DNA from: Bacteroidota bacterium
GTDB lineage: Bacteria; Bacteroidota; Bacteroidia; Chitinophagales; Chitinophagaceae
Assembly: GCA_018266775.1 (NCBI GenBank)
Contig: JAFDZS010000008.1
Location: forward strand, 372,001 to 436,000
Length of the DNA stretch: 64,000 nucleotides
Direction of reading: 5' to 3'
Positions 45,860 to 55,949 of this stretch are shown one piece after another. The notes beneath the pieces were generated by a model. It did not search any database and had not been told where the DNA came from. It was given only the letters and a program-made list of their open reading frames with translations. Within the stretch, counting starts at the first letter, position 1; each line of letters opens with the position of its first letter. The position numbers were made by a program, and so were the translations under genes.

Positions 45860-47458
45860 TTAATAACCGGGGTTTTGAACCAGGTAGGGGTTTGCAGTCA
45901 GGTCGTCTGATGGAATGGGATACAAATTGTATTTGCTGTCCACCGCAGTACCTGAAGCCACACCGCCTTTCCATGCCCACAGGTAAGTACCGGTGGTAAA
46001 CTGTCCATAACGGATCAGGTCTGTACGGCGGTCGCCTTCCCACATCAGTTCACGTCCCCTTTCAGCCAGGATATAATTCAAAGTCAGTTGCGCAGCATTA
46101 GCAGCATTGGGGTCGCTCGGTCTTGCCCTTACTGCCAGTTGCTGCAGGTAACCCAAAGCAGTAGCCGAAGAACCACCACTGCCGCCACGTACAACAGCTT
46201 CTGCATAAATCAGGTAAATCTCTGCCAGCCTGAACATGGGCATATCAATACTGGAGAATGTTTTACCGTTATCAATATTGGGTGCAATAACGCCAGCCCT
46301 GGTTTTATTCCTGAACTTGGTAGATGAATAACCGTCTGTGGCCACATCCAGCAACTGGTTCATGATCTTGTTCTGGCCATTAGTATAAAATTGTCCCCTG
46401 ATATCAGCTGCATCAAACAGATCAACAAATTGCTGCGTAATACGGATACAACCCCAGGTACCGCTGCAACCAGAACTATCGCCGGGTACAGCCGCAGGAC
46501 CATGAATTAAGAAAGTAGTACCACCATAGGTTTGTGTGGCAATACCATCATACGGTAAAGTCCAGATGAATTCATCTGTATTCAGGTTATTATCTGCCAG
46601 CATCAGTTCTTTATATTTTGGATGCAGGGTATAACCGGCGCCAATAACTTTATTGCAATACGTTATGGCTTCAGTATTTTTTGCAGTACCAATATAAGTA
46701 GATGCATTCAGGTATAGCCTGGCCAGCAGCGACCATGCAGCAGCCTGGTCCACCCTTCCGTATTCATTGGCTTTGGGAGCGGGCAATTGGGATTCCAGGT
46801 CTTTCAGTTCGCTTTCAATATAATTATACAACCCTGCACGGCCTACTTGTGAGGGGAAAGAAGAAGAACCAATGGCAGTTGATTCGGTGATCAATGGCGG
46901 GTTGCCAAATAAATCCATTAATAACCAGTAGTGGTATGCCCTCAGGAAACGGGCTTCCTGTTTGTAGGTTTTGATATCCGATGCATCTTTACCGGTAATA
47001 CCACGTTTAGCCAGGTTATCGTCTGATGCTTCCTGGATAAAGTTATTGGCCAGGGTGATGGCATAGTAAGAACGGTAGTAACTGCATTTTACAGAAAAAT
47101 TTACTGATGTCCAGTTCATCTGGTGAATACCAATCGGATCGGTGTTACCATGATAGGTCCATCCGGCTTCGTCTGTACTTAAACATTGTAAGTACCAGAG
47201 GTTACGGTAGAAGTCTGAGTTACCGGCATCGCTGATAATTTCTGAAGGCAGATCGCCACTGCCGGCGCCCTGGCTGCCGGTGGTGAGCATAACGCCATAT
47301 ACTTTGGCTAATGCCTGCTTATACCCTAACGGTGTGGCAAACACTTTATCATCTGTAAGATCGTTTGTTGGAGACAGTTCCAGTTTTTTAGTACATCCCG
47401 CCAGTGCTGCCACCAGTACAGGGATGATAAACAGGGCTGTGATAATTTTATGTTTCAT
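45860..47458 (-). CDS. susD: SusD/RagB-type outer-membrane glycan-binding lipoprotein
   Basis: 532 residues with lipobox LAGC (C22), the N-terminal SusD-like TPR region (YKQALAKVYGVML) and the C-terminal RagB/SusD region (LAEIYLIYAEAV, LAERGRELMWEGDRRTDLIRYG), ending NPYLVQNPGY. It forms the lid of the SusC transporter. It lies 25 bases after susC and 24 bases before susE. Confidence 0.95.
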   Translation of the reverse strand: MKHKIITALFIIPVLVAALAGCTKKLELSPTNDLTDDKVFATPLGYKQALAKVYGVMLTTGSQGAGSGDLPSEIISDAGNSDFYRNLWYLQCLSTDEAGWTYHGNTDPIGIHQMNWTSVNFSVKCSYYRSYYAITLANNFIQEASDDNLAKRGITGKDASDIKTYKQEARFLRAYHYWLLMDLFGNPPLITESTAIGSSSFPSQVGRAGLYNYIESELKDLESQLPAPKANEYGRVDQAAAWSLLARLYLNASTYIGTAKNTEAITYCNKVIGAGYTLHPKYKELMLADNNLNTDEFIWTLPYDGIATQTYGGTTFLIHGPAAVPGDSSGCSGTWGCIRITQQFVDLFDAADIRGQFYTNGQNKIMNQLLDVATDGYSSTKFRNKTRAGVIAPNIDNGKTFSSIDMPMFRLAEIYLIYAEAVVRGGSGGSSATALGYLQQLAVRARPSDPNAANAAQLTLNYILAERGRELMWEGDRRTDLIRYGQFTTGTYLWAWKGGVASGTAVDSKYNLYPIPSDDLTANPYLVQNPGY

Positions 47459-47483
47459 ATAGTTTTATTTCTGGTTGATTGAA

Positions 47484-50459
47484 TTAAAAATCCAGGTTAG
47501 CACCTAAAGTAAATATTCTTGGGCGTGGATACAAGTTGTTATCTATACCACCGTTCACTTCAGGATCCAGTCCTTTGTACTTGGTAATTACAAATACATT
47601 CTGGCAATTGGCGCTCAGCTTCAATGCATATTTCTGGTGAGATAAATAACCTAAGTTATATCCTACAGAAATATTATCCATCCTCAGGAAGGAGGCGTTT
47701 TCCAGATAATAATCGCTGAAGCCCTGGATATCAGTTTTACCTGCAAAGCCTGTTTCTAAGTAATTTACCGAACCGTTATGAATAGTATACGCATCCAGTA
47801 TCTGTGTTAATTTACCCAGGTTACTGTATACGTTATTGTATACATAGTTGTTGAAGTTGGCCCTGAGTACAAAACCTGCGTTCCATTTTTTATACGCAAC
47901 GTTTGTGCTGAAACCAAAGAACAGGTTAGCATCCGGGGCTTTACCCAGGTACCTGTCTTTATCGTTGATGATACCATCGCGGTTTACATCTTCAAACAAA
48001 CCTTCAATGGGTTTGCCGCTGATGTCGTACACCTGGTGGTACAACCAGAAAGTCCGCTTGGCATATCCAACCTGGCTCAACTGAATCGGGCCGTTTACAC
48101 CGGCAGCACCACCACCGGGAGCACCCTGGTAGTTGGCATCTTTGGGTACAATGGTAAGATTGGTGATCGTGTTTTTATTATAGGTAGCATTGAAATTAAA
48201 ATCCCATGTCAATTCTTTCATTTTAACCGGAATAACATTGATGTTGAATTCAACACCTTTATTTTCCATGTTACCCACATTCGCTAATATGTAAGAAGAG
48301 AAGTTGGTTCCTGCCGGTTGTGGTACCCTGTTCAGCAGGTCTTTGGTTTTTTTCAGGTACACATCCACACTACCGGTGATGCGGTTATTGATAAAACCAT
48401 AATCAACACCGGCATTGTATCCTGTTGTTTGTTCCCATTTCCTGTTAGGATAAAATCCGGAAGGTGCATAAGTATAATAATAGGCATTTCCGAATTGTGT
48501 TAATGAGTTGGGGCCGCTCAGGCTATAGTAAGATAAATATGAGTAGTTATCAATACCATCCTGCTGGCCGGTAACGCCATAGCCAAAACGCAGTTTAAGG
48601 TCAGACACCACTTTGCTGTTTTTCAGGAAGTCTTCATTTTTAACCCTCCATGAAATGGCTGCAGAAGGGAAGTTGGCATACCGGTTAGACGGACCAAAAC
48701 GGGATGAACCATCACGACGGAAAGTAGCCGTTAAGAAATATTTGTCGCTCATAGAATAGTTCAATCTTCCGAAATAACCAATCAATGTATTTTCTGGTTT
48801 ATCGTAGGCAAAGTTGGGTGCCTTTGTACCGGCAATGGTATCGCCGTGGGCATTGTAGCCACGATAATTATAGTAAGTAGATAAATAGTTATTGTATACA
48901 TAACCTGCAGTCAGGTCTAAACGGCCATGAATAGCCGCAAAGTCTCTTACATAATTCAGGTAGAAGTCTGCTACTGTATTCTGGCGGGTTGATTTAGACT
49001 GACTGGACGAACCACCAATACCGGGCGAACCAATTACGTAGGCCTGTGCCGCACTGTCGTTTACAAAATAAGTACCGGTGCTTTTAGCAACGTCATAAGC
49101 CAGGTTCAGGTTGGCATGCAATCCTTTTACATGAGGAATCGCATAATCGATCTGGATATTACCGATGCTTCTTTTCGGAGTTTGTTTATCAAAAGTTTGC
49201 TGCAATACACCCACTGGATTGTTGGGGCGGTTCAGCACTAAATCGCCATTAGATTCCAGCCATTCGTAATAACCACCATAACGGGGGCTGTTACTGTAAA
49301 TAGGTTGTGTGGGGTCAAAACTTACTGCACCGCCAATAGCGCCCTGGTTGGCAAAACGGGTATTTTCTGCGCTGGCTTTTAAGTTAATGTCCACTTTCAA
49401 TGTGTTATGGAAGAAAGTGGGGTTCAATACCAAGGCCGCAGAAGTTTTTTGCAGGTGGTCGGTTTTTAAAATACCATTCAGGTACGAGTACCCTAAAGAC
49501 AAACGGTAAGGCAAGCCTTTGATACCACCGCTGAAGCTTAAGTTATTATCGTTAGATACTGCGTTTTGATAAATTGCATCCTGCCAGTTGGTGTTGGCAT
49601 TACCCACCTGGCCTTTTTGTTTAGCATTACCCAATTGTGCTACAATAGCCCTAACCTGGTCGCCATTCAACACATCCACTTCACCGGTTTTAGATGCTAC
49701 GGAAACATTGGTGGTAAAATTCATTTTCAATGCACCGCTCTTACCTTTTTTAGTGGTAATGATAATAACACCATTAGCCGCCCTGGTACCATAAATGGCA
49801 GCAGCAGAGGCGTCTTTTAATACGGTAAATGTTTCAATGTCGTTCGGGTTAATAAAGCTTAAAGCATTGCTGGCACCATTGATACCATTCTGGTCCAAAG
49901 GCACACCATCAATAACAATCAGCGGATCGTTACTGGCGTTGAGTGAAGAACCGCCACGGATGCGGATCACACTACCGGAGCCGGGCTGGCCGCCATTTGA
50001 GGTAATGGATACACCCGGCACTTTACCGGATATCATTTGTTCGGGAGTGGTAATGTTTCCTTTTTGGAAATCTTTAGACGTCACCACGTTTACCACACCG
50101 GTAAGGTCTTTCTTACGGGTGGTACCATAACCAATCACCACTACTTCATTCAGTTGCTGGTTGGCCTGCACCATGGCAACTTCCACAAAAGTTTTTCCTG
50201 AAACATTTACCTCCTGCGTGCCAAAACCAATTGAAGTAAATACCAGTATGGCATTGGCAGGAGCATTAATTTTAAATGTACCATCGGCACCGGTTTTGGT
50301 GGCAGTGGTGGTACCTTTTACAAGTACGGTGGCACCAGCTACAGGAGCTCCGTCTTTGCTGTCGGTAACTTTTCCGGTCACCGCATTCTGTGCCATTACC
50401 GATACGGATAACAGCAGCAAAGAAAACGACACCAACAGCAGCCTGGGAATCTTTCTCAT
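47484..50459 (-). CDS. susC: SusC/RagA-type TonB-dependent outer-membrane transporter
   Basis: 991 residues. Signal peptide ending VMAQ, a carboxypeptidase-regulatory-like domain (AVTGKVTDSKDGAPVAGATV), a TonB box region and plug (LNEVVVIGYGT, KVPGVSITSNGGQPGSG, DPLIVIDGVPL, ATIYGTRAANGVIIITTKKG-type block), then a 22-strand barrel ending with an aromatic-terminated strand (FTLGANLDF). It imports glycan fragments together with SusD. The start at MRKIPRL was chosen because it opens the signal peptide; the upstream frame to 50594 runs through the promoter and operators. Confidence 0.95.
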   Translation of the reverse strand: MRKIPRLLLVSFSLLLLSVSVMAQNAVTGKVTDSKDGAPVAGATVLVKGTTTATKTGADGTFKINAPANAILVFTSIGFGTQEVNVSGKTFVEVAMVQANQQLNEVVVIGYGTTRKKDLTGVVNVVTSKDFQKGNITTPEQMISGKVPGVSITSNGGQPGSGSVIRIRGGSSLNASNDPLIVIDGVPLDQNGINGASNALSFINPNDIETFTVLKDASAAAIYGTRAANGVIIITTKKGKSGALKMNFTTNVSVASKTGEVDVLNGDQVRAIVAQLGNAKQKGQVGNANTNWQDAIYQNAVSNDNNLSFSGGIKGLPYRLSLGYSYLNGILKTDHLQKTSAALVLNPTFFHNTLKVDINLKASAENTRFANQGAIGGAVSFDPTQPIYSNSPRYGGYYEWLESNGDLVLNRPNNPVGVLQQTFDKQTPKRSIGNIQIDYAIPHVKGLHANLNLAYDVAKSTGTYFVNDSAAQAYVIGSPGIGGSSSQSKSTRQNTVADFYLNYVRDFAAIHGRLDLTAGYVYNNYLSTYYNYRGYNAHGDTIAGTKAPNFAYDKPENTLIGYFGRLNYSMSDKYFLTATFRRDGSSRFGPSNRYANFPSAAISWRVKNEDFLKNSKVVSDLKLRFGYGVTGQQDGIDNYSYLSYYSLSGPNSLTQFGNAYYYTYAPSGFYPNRKWEQTTGYNAGVDYGFINNRITGSVDVYLKKTKDLLNRVPQPAGTNFSSYILANVGNMENKGVEFNINVIPVKMKELTWDFNFNATYNKNTITNLTIVPKDANYQGAPGGGAAGVNGPIQLSQVGYAKRTFWLYHQVYDISGKPIEGLFEDVNRDGIINDKDRYLGKAPDANLFFGFSTNVAYKKWNAGFVLRANFNNYVYNNVYSNLGKLTQILDAYTIHNGSVNYLETGFAGKTDIQGFSDYYLENASFLRMDNISVGYNLGYLSHQKYALKLSANCQNVFVITKYKGLDPEVNGGIDNNLYPRPRIFTLGANLDF

Positions 50460-50525
50460 AATAGAAGCTTTTCGTTTAAAATGAACAGTTGAGTTATATA
50501 ATATGTACATTTCACACAACGCAAA

Positions 50526-50567
50526 TGTGTAAAATATACGCAAAGCAAAATGTGTAAAACTTACGCA
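50526..50567 (-). promoter_or_regulatory. Two operator-like sites in the susC promoter
   Basis: TGTGTAAAATATACGCA (50526-50542) and TGTGTAAAACTTACGCA (50551-50567) start 25 bases apart. Each is an imperfect inverted repeat TGTGTA-n5-TACGCA. They lie on and just after the predicted start of transcription, a position suited to repression, and resemble the site before the amylase gene. Confidence 0.65.
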
Positions 50568-50595
50568 AAGTAAGGCAAATTTCTTACCTGCCAAA
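50566..50595 (-). promoter_or_regulatory. Promoter of the susCDEF unit
   Basis: On the minus strand TTTG (50595-50592), 18 bases, then TTACTTTG (50573-50566), close to the Bacteroidota consensus. The rest of the 355-base gap (50460-50814) shows no reading frame. Confidence 0.5.
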
Positions 50596-50774
50596 TTTTT
50601 GTTGAATGATTTTTCTCATTTTGGGCTCAAAAAACAGGTATTGACATCGTTTGCGGAAACGATTGCAGGGTTTTGTGGGGAAATTCAGGGGATTGGAAGG
50701 CTAACGGTTGTTAGTGGTGAGATAAGGGAAGGAATTTTGGAAAAAAGGGGATCAGGACATTAAAACAAATCAAA

Positions 50775-50797
50775 GAAAAGGCAGTGTAAACTGCCTC
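50775..50797 (-). terminator. Terminator of the regulator gene
   Basis: AGGCAGT (50779-50785) pairs with ACTGCCT (50790-50796); T-rich on the minus strand beyond the hairpin. Confidence 0.65.
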
Positions 50798-50814
50798 TTC
50801 AAATAATATTATCA

Positions 50815-51555
50815 TTAAAAATCTATCCCCACCCATTTCTTCTTCTTCTTCTCATACTTCTCATAATTAAACTTATACAGTTTGCCGGGGCGGTGCGGTA
50901 CATCCTGTTCCATTTCATCAATGTCTATCAAAAAATCCATGGAGAAGAATTTTTTGCGGAAGTTGCGGCGGTCCATCTTTACATTTAATATAGCCTCGTA
51001 TAAATTCTGCAGGTCACGCAGGGAGAATTTTTTGGGCAATAAATTAAAACCTAACGGGTGTTCCTGTATGCGTTTTTGCAAACGGCGGTAACAGGTATCA
51101 AAAATTTCCTGGTGGTCAAAAGCCAGGTCGGTTACATTGGTTACATCGTGCCAGTGCAGTTCATTCTCTAATATATTCAGTTTATGATGCTGCACATTGA
51201 TGAGCGAACAATACGCCACGGTTACCACCCTTCCGGCAGGGTGCCGGTTGATGGAACCAAATGTATGCACCTGTTCTAAGTACACATCGCTGAGGCCTGT
51301 ACGCTTTTTTAGTATACGGTATGCAGCACCATCCAGGTCCTCGTTGGGGCGTACCAGGTCGCCCAGTAGCGACCACTTACCCAGGTATTTTTTCAAATCG
51401 CTTCGTATCAGTAAAACTTTCAGCTTGTTTTCGTCAAAGCCAAAAATCACACAGTCAACAGATAATGCTAACCCATTACTGTCTTCCACTTCAGACTGGA
51501 TCGTGGTTAAGGTTTTTATGTTTTTGGCCTTGTCGGCCTGCGCATCAACAGACAT
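50815..51555 (-). CDS. Nudix-fold transcriptional regulator (NrtR/AraR type) of the sugar locus
   Basis: 246 residues. The N-terminal 150 residues are a Nudix fold (CVIFGFDENKLKVLLIRSD, GKWSLLGDLVRPNEDLDGAAYRILKKRTGL), but the Nudix box lacks the R-E-x-x-E-E catalytic residues (RILKKRTGL instead), as expected for an effector-binding regulator. A winged helix follows (KKFSLRDLQNLYEAILNVKMDRRNFRKKFF, about 175-205). Bacteroidota use such proteins, for example AraR, to control sugar genes. It starts 29 bases after the amylase stop, so it is probably co-transcribed with it and autoregulated. Confidence 0.85.
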   Translation of the reverse strand: MSVDAQADKAKNIKTLTTIQSEVEDSNGLALSVDCVIFGFDENKLKVLLIRSDLKKYLGKWSLLGDLVRPNEDLDGAAYRILKKRTGLSDVYLEQVHTFGSINRHPAGRVVTVAYCSLINVQHHKLNILENELHWHDVTNVTDLAFDHQEIFDTCYRRLQKRIQEHPLGFNLLPKKFSLRDLQNLYEAILNVKMDRRNFRKKFFSMDFLIDIDEMEQDVPHRPGKLYKFNYEKYEKKKKKWVGIDF

Positions 51556-51584
51556 ACTCCAGGTTTTTATGAATGCAATAACAA

Positions 51585-54500
51585 CTATTGTTTAATGAAC
51601 TGAACAAAATTGCTGTTGCCATTTTGTTGCAATTTTAAGAAATAACAGCCTTTATTTAAAGTTTTTAGCTGGTTTGTTATGAGTAAAACATATTGCCCGC
51701 TGTTTTGGCTGCCATTATACAGCGTCAGCAACTGCCGGCCTATGGCATCTACCAGGCTGATGGTGACCTGTCCGTTGGCGGGTACAACATAGTCAACAAT
51801 AGCATTATCCAGTACGGGGTTGGGGGAAATCTTGATACCCAGGCCGTTTTTAATTTGGGTGATGGTACTGTTATGTGAGGTGGTGCTGAATTGTCCTGTA
51901 CTGTAATTAGCCGCAGACGACGCCGCACAATTAGCACTTACCCGCCAGTTGTATGCGGTACCAATAGTCAGGTTGGTAAGGCTTACTGTTCCTGTAGTGA
52001 TATTGGTTGCTGCATTGATCCAGGCAGATGAAGCAGCTGTTTTATAATCTACTGTATAATAATTTCCGGTAACCGCTGTCCAGTTAAGCACTGCAGCATT
52101 AAAGCTGATGCCGGTAACGGTCAAACCTGTTGGTGCCGCTGGCGTTGGGGTAATGGTTACCGTTATGGACGATCTTGGGCTTTCGCCACAACTGTTACTT
52201 TGGCTTACATACCAGGTGGTGCTGCCTGCTGTTGCAGTAGAGGGCACCGGCGCTGTTGCACTGCCTGTTCCACCGGTGGTTGAAGTGTACCATAACAAAT
52301 TGGTGCCGGTTGCTGTCAATGCCGTTGCCGAAGTATTCTGGCAATAAGTAACCGGGCTGGTAACTGTTGGCGCGGTGGCCAGCGCATTTACAGTAACGGT
52401 GATGCTTGCCCTGGGGCTTTCACATCCGCTGGCATTGGTTTGGCTTACATAATAAATAACTGAACCCGCAGTTGCTGTTGAGGGTGTGGGTGCAGTGGCA
52501 CTTCCCGTACCTCCTGTGGCACTGGTGTACCATAATAAATTATTGCCTGTAGCTGTCAATGCAACTGCTGTTGCATTTTGGCAATAAGTTATCGTGCTGG
52601 TCACGGTTGGCGCGGTTGGTGTGGCATTTACTGTTACAGTAATTGATGCACGCGGTCCCTCGCAGCCGTTACTGTTGGTCTGGCTTACATAATAGGTGGT
52701 TGAACCCGCCGCAGTGGTGGATGGTGTGGGTGCTGTACTGCTGCCGGTTCCGCCTGTTGCTGCAGTATACCACAGCAAACCTGTACCTGTTGCGGTAAGT
52801 GCACTGGCGGTTACACCCTGGCAGTACACTACAGGAGAAGTTACCACCGGTGCGGCAGGTAAGGCATTTACATTTACCACAATAGATGCCCTTGGGCTTT
52901 CGCCACAGCTTTGTGTTTGGCTAACGTACCAGGTTACACTACCCACTGTTGTGGTAGATAGTACAGGCGCAGTAGCACTTCCTGTTCCGCCGGTTGCTGT
53001 GGTGTACCATAATAAGCTGGTGCCGGTAGCCGTCAAGGCTGTGGCAGTGGCATTCTGGCAATAGTTAACCGGTGTGGTTACTGTTGGCGCAGGTGTAGTG
53101 GCAGATACATTTACGGTAATGGAAGCCCTTGGGCTTTCACAGCCCACCGTCTGGCTTACGTAATAAGTGGTGGTGCCCGTAACTGCAGTTGATGGTGTGG
53201 GCGCTGTCGTACTGCCCGTTCCGCCGGTGGCACTGGTGTACCATAACAAGTTGGTGCCGGTGGCAATTAACGGAACTGCTGCTGCATTCTGGCAATAGTT
53301 CACAGGTGATGTTACCGTTGGTGCCGGCGTGGTACAGGGTGGAATACTAACATAAATATGGTATTCGCCCGGTTGCAGCGTAATACTTTGTGCCGCCGCT
53401 GTTAATGTAAAAGTGGTTCCCGTTGCTCCATTCACTCCTGTACCCGTTCCATTACTGATAAAATTCTTCCAGTCGCCGGTAGATTGGAAGGTTACAGATT
53501 TTGTCTGCGCCACCACATCCAGGTTAGCCACCACCGTTACCTTTTTCCCGTTGGCCGCAGGGTCTGCAATTTGAAATAACTTCACCAGTCCGCCACCGTT
53601 ATTAAAATCGTAGGTGAATGTAGTGTTGTTAAAAATGGCAGGATTATTCAGCCTGAAGTTGATAATGCTGTCGTATGTATCATATAAATGCTTACGGTTG
53701 GGGTCCTGCATGTATTCCCAGTGCGGCGGTTTAGGCGCCACGTTGGATCCGCCGTAGGTGAGTGAAATATCATAACCCCTTTCTTCAAACTGCCAGATCA
53801 TTTTAGGGCCCGGCACCGTAAAGAATACCGATGCGGCTGCTTCTTCACGGGCTAATGCTGTAGCAAGATTCTTCACATTATAACTGCCATTGGCATTGCC
53901 AAAAGTCAGGTTCTTATACATCGTTCTTTCTTCATCATGGCTTTCCATGTAGCCCATTTCCGCAGGGTTATTAAATGCTTTTTTAGGATCGCTGTATACA
54001 ATGGGAGATATATCTGAATTGGAAGTATACCCCATCGTACATTGGTTGTATACCGCATTGTTATTGCCCCATAACATAAAACCATAAGCTGCATATTCCT
54101 GTTCTTCCTGGCAGGGCAGTGTGCCCAAAAATTCCAGTATCATGTACGTATTGGGATGGTTTTGAATGGTACCATCATAATACCTTTTCAGGTTGGCCAC
54201 GCGGCTGGCATCGTAGTTTTCCACTGTTACAGTAGTAGATTGGGTTTGTGTAAAACCTTTCGCAAGGTCAAAGCGGAAACCATCCACTTTATATTCATCT
54301 AACCAGAAATTGAGTGACCGTTGTACCAAATACTGGGTAGCCGTTGACGTATGGTTAAAGTCGTTGAACACACTGTACGGATGTGGTGCCGTTACATTCA
54401 GCCATGGATTATTCGCTGCTGGTTGACCGGTGGCGCTGTTCCAGTACAGTTTGGCTTCAGGCGCATTATTGTCGCACTGGTTAAACACCACATCTAAAAT

Positions 54501-55937
54501 TACTGCAATGCCGTTCTGGTGGCATTTATCTATAAATTCTTTCAGCTTGCTTTTTGTACCGTAATATTTATCCGGTGCAAAATAAAAATCTGGGTTGTAT
54601 CCCCAACTTTCATTGCCGGTAAATTCATTAATGGGCATCAGTTCAATAGCATTGATACCGATATTTTTAAAATACTGGAAAGAATCTATAAGCGATTGGT
54701 AACTGTGCTGTGCCGTAAAATCCCTGATCAGCAGTTCATACACCATCAGGTTCTTTTTATCTGGCCGGGAAAAATTATTCACCACCCAGGGATAAGCTGG
54801 CTCAGCAGTTTGTAAAATACTTACAATACCAGTTGTTAAACCGGTGGGATAAGGTTTCAGGTTGGGATAAGTAACCGCATCAATTCCACCATCAAAATCA
54901 GGATCTAAAACTTTTTGGGTGTAGGGGTCTGCTATTTTAATGCTATTGTCAACTAAATATTGAAAACCATATTCTGTACCAGGAGTCAAATTATTCACGG
55001 TGATCCAGAAATAATTTCCATCAGGCGTTTTATTCATCTGGTACGCACAATCTACTGCCCAGGCGGTAAAATCTCCAATTACCACTACGCTTGATTTACC
55101 CGGTGCATACAATACCAGTGTTGCAGATGTGTTATTGGCGGCATAATTAATCCCTTCCTGCACGCCAGCCGGTAATGCAGCTACCGTAGTGGTGGGAGGA
55201 ATATAAAATTCAAAAGAGTCTTTTTTTACGCCGGAGCCATCATCGCCTTCCAGCATTACTTTTTGATTACATGCAGCGCTGATGGTTGGCGTTGCTGTAA
55301 TGGTATTGGCGTTGGTGGCAGTACCAACGGTATTGCCATTCAGTTTAAGAGTTAATGCGGCATTGGCAGAGGATACACCGGTTACAGATATACTACCTCC
55401 AACGGCTACACTGATTGGTTCTATCCACGGAATATAACGGGGCTCAAACGGCGGCATGTTGATGCGTACGGCAAATTCTGTACTGCCATAAACGGGCAGG
55501 TACATATCGCTCACATCGGAGTTGACTTGTTTTAAACTGCCGGTGGCATTCCTGAAAATGATACATACTTTCTTTATAGTTTCGCCTGCAGGCACGCCAA
55601 AAAAAGTACGGATGTTGGTAATGGTGTATTGATATTTATTGTTGCCGAGTGGCGTGGCATGTGCAGCCGGGTCAGCTGTACCCCAGGTAAATTTTACATA
55701 CCGCCAGTCGCCGGGGCCGGTGCTCAGGTTGGTGATCACACCCACATGCACATACACATTGGCTGAGTTACCGCCTTCAAAATTCAGCAGGCCCTGGTTG
55801 CCTTTCGTACAATCTACAGTGGTTACTAAAGTGGAATTATCTATCGGGAATTCTGGTGTCCAGCTTAATAAACGCTGGCTTTTTGCTACGAAACTGGTAC
55901 TGATCAACAGGAATGTCAGCCACAAAATCTTCTTCAT
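51585..55937 (-). CDS. Secreted GH13 alpha-amylase with Ig repeats, FN3 domain and T9SS sorting signal
   Basis: 1450 residues. Signal peptide ending AKSQ; N-terminal beta domains (about 20-270); an isoamylase-type N domain (NNTSATLVLYAPGKSSVVVIGDF); GH13 catalytic barrel (about 395-770) with nucleophile D557 (GFRFDLAKG), acid/base E602 (ILEFLG) and H667-D668 (SHDEER). Five Ig-like repeats of about 80 residues (about 866-1269), each with C-Q-N/G and a LLWYT-x-ATGGTGS block, then an FN3 domain (PTGLTVTGISFNAAVLNWTA) and a T9SS type A C-terminal domain (KISPNPVLDNAIVDY to the end). It should be exported by the type IX system to the surface or medium and cut alpha-glucans. Conserved region I reads DVVFNQ where DxxxNH is usual. 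Confidence 0.9.
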   Translation of the reverse strand: MKKILWLTFLLISTSFVAKSQRLLSWTPEFPIDNSTLVTTVDCTKGNQGLLNFEGGNSANVYVHVGVITNLSTGPGDWRYVKFTWGTADPAAHATPLGNNKYQYTITNIRTFFGVPAGETIKKVCIIFRNATGSLKQVNSDVSDMYLPVYGSTEFAVRINMPPFEPRYIPWIEPISVAVGGSISVTGVSSANAALTLKLNGNTVGTATNANTITATPTISAACNQKVMLEGDDGSGVKKDSFEFYIPPTTTVAALPAGVQEGINYAANNTSATLVLYAPGKSSVVVIGDFTAWAVDCAYQMNKTPDGNYFWITVNNLTPGTEYGFQYLVDNSIKIADPYTQKVLDPDFDGGIDAVTYPNLKPYPTGLTTGIVSILQTAEPAYPWVVNNFSRPDKKNLMVYELLIRDFTAQHSYQSLIDSFQYFKNIGINAIELMPINEFTGNESWGYNPDFYFAPDKYYGTKSKLKEFIDKCHQNGIAVILDVVFNQCDNNAPEAKLYWNSATGQPAANNPWLNVTAPHPYSVFNDFNHTSTATQYLVQRSLNFWLDEYKVDGFRFDLAKGFTQTQSTTVTVENYDASRVANLKRYYDGTIQNHPNTYMILEFLGTLPCQEEQEYAAYGFMLWGNNNAVYNQCTMGYTSNSDISPIVYSDPKKAFNNPAEMGYMESHDEERTMYKNLTFGNANGSYNVKNLATALAREEAAASVFFTVPGPKMIWQFEERGYDISLTYGGSNVAPKPPHWEYMQDPNRKHLYDTYDSIINFRLNNPAIFNNTTFTYDFNNGGGLVKLFQIADPAANGKKVTVVANLDVVAQTKSVTFQSTGDWKNFISNGTGTGVNGATGTTFTLTAAAQSITLQPGEYHIYVSIPPCTTPAPTVTSPVNYCQNAAAVPLIATGTNLLWYTSATGGTGSTTAPTPSTAVTGTTTYYVSQTVGCESPRASITVNVSATTPAPTVTTPVNYCQNATATALTATGTSLLWYTTATGGTGSATAPVLSTTTVGSVTWYVSQTQSCGESPRASIVVNVNALPAAPVVTSPVVYCQGVTASALTATGTGLLWYTAATGGTGSSTAPTPSTTAAGSTTYYVSQTNSNGCEGPRASITVTVNATPTAPTVTSTITYCQNATAVALTATGNNLLWYTSATGGTGSATAPTPSTATAGSVIYYVSQTNASGCESPRASITVTVNALATAPTVTSPVTYCQNTSATALTATGTNLLWYTSTTGGTGSATAPVPSTATAGSTTWYVSQSNSCGESPRSSITVTITPTPAAPTGLTVTGISFNAAVLNWTAVTGNYYTVDYKTAASSAWINAATNITTGTVSLTNLTIGTAYNWRVSANCAASSAANYSTGQFSTTSHNSTITQIKNGLGIKISPNPVLDNAIVDYVVPANGQVTISLVDAIGRQLLTLYNGSQNSGQYVLLITNQLKTLNKGCYFLKLQQNGNSNFVQFIKQ
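52130..53340 (-). repeat. Five tandem ~240-base repeats encoding Ig-like modules
   Basis: Coding repeats in the amylase gene; unit boundaries are near 53320, 53080, 52845, 52600, 52360 and 52130. Units share the encoded core A-T-G-x-x-L-L-W-Y-T and S-P-R-A-S-I-T-V-x-V. Confidence 0.85.
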
Positions 55938-55949
55938 AAACAAGCAATT

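Noticed and set aside
52130-53340. Regular repeats suggesting a CRISPR array
   Set aside because: Units are about 240 bases, fully coding and in frame; they encode Ig-like modules.
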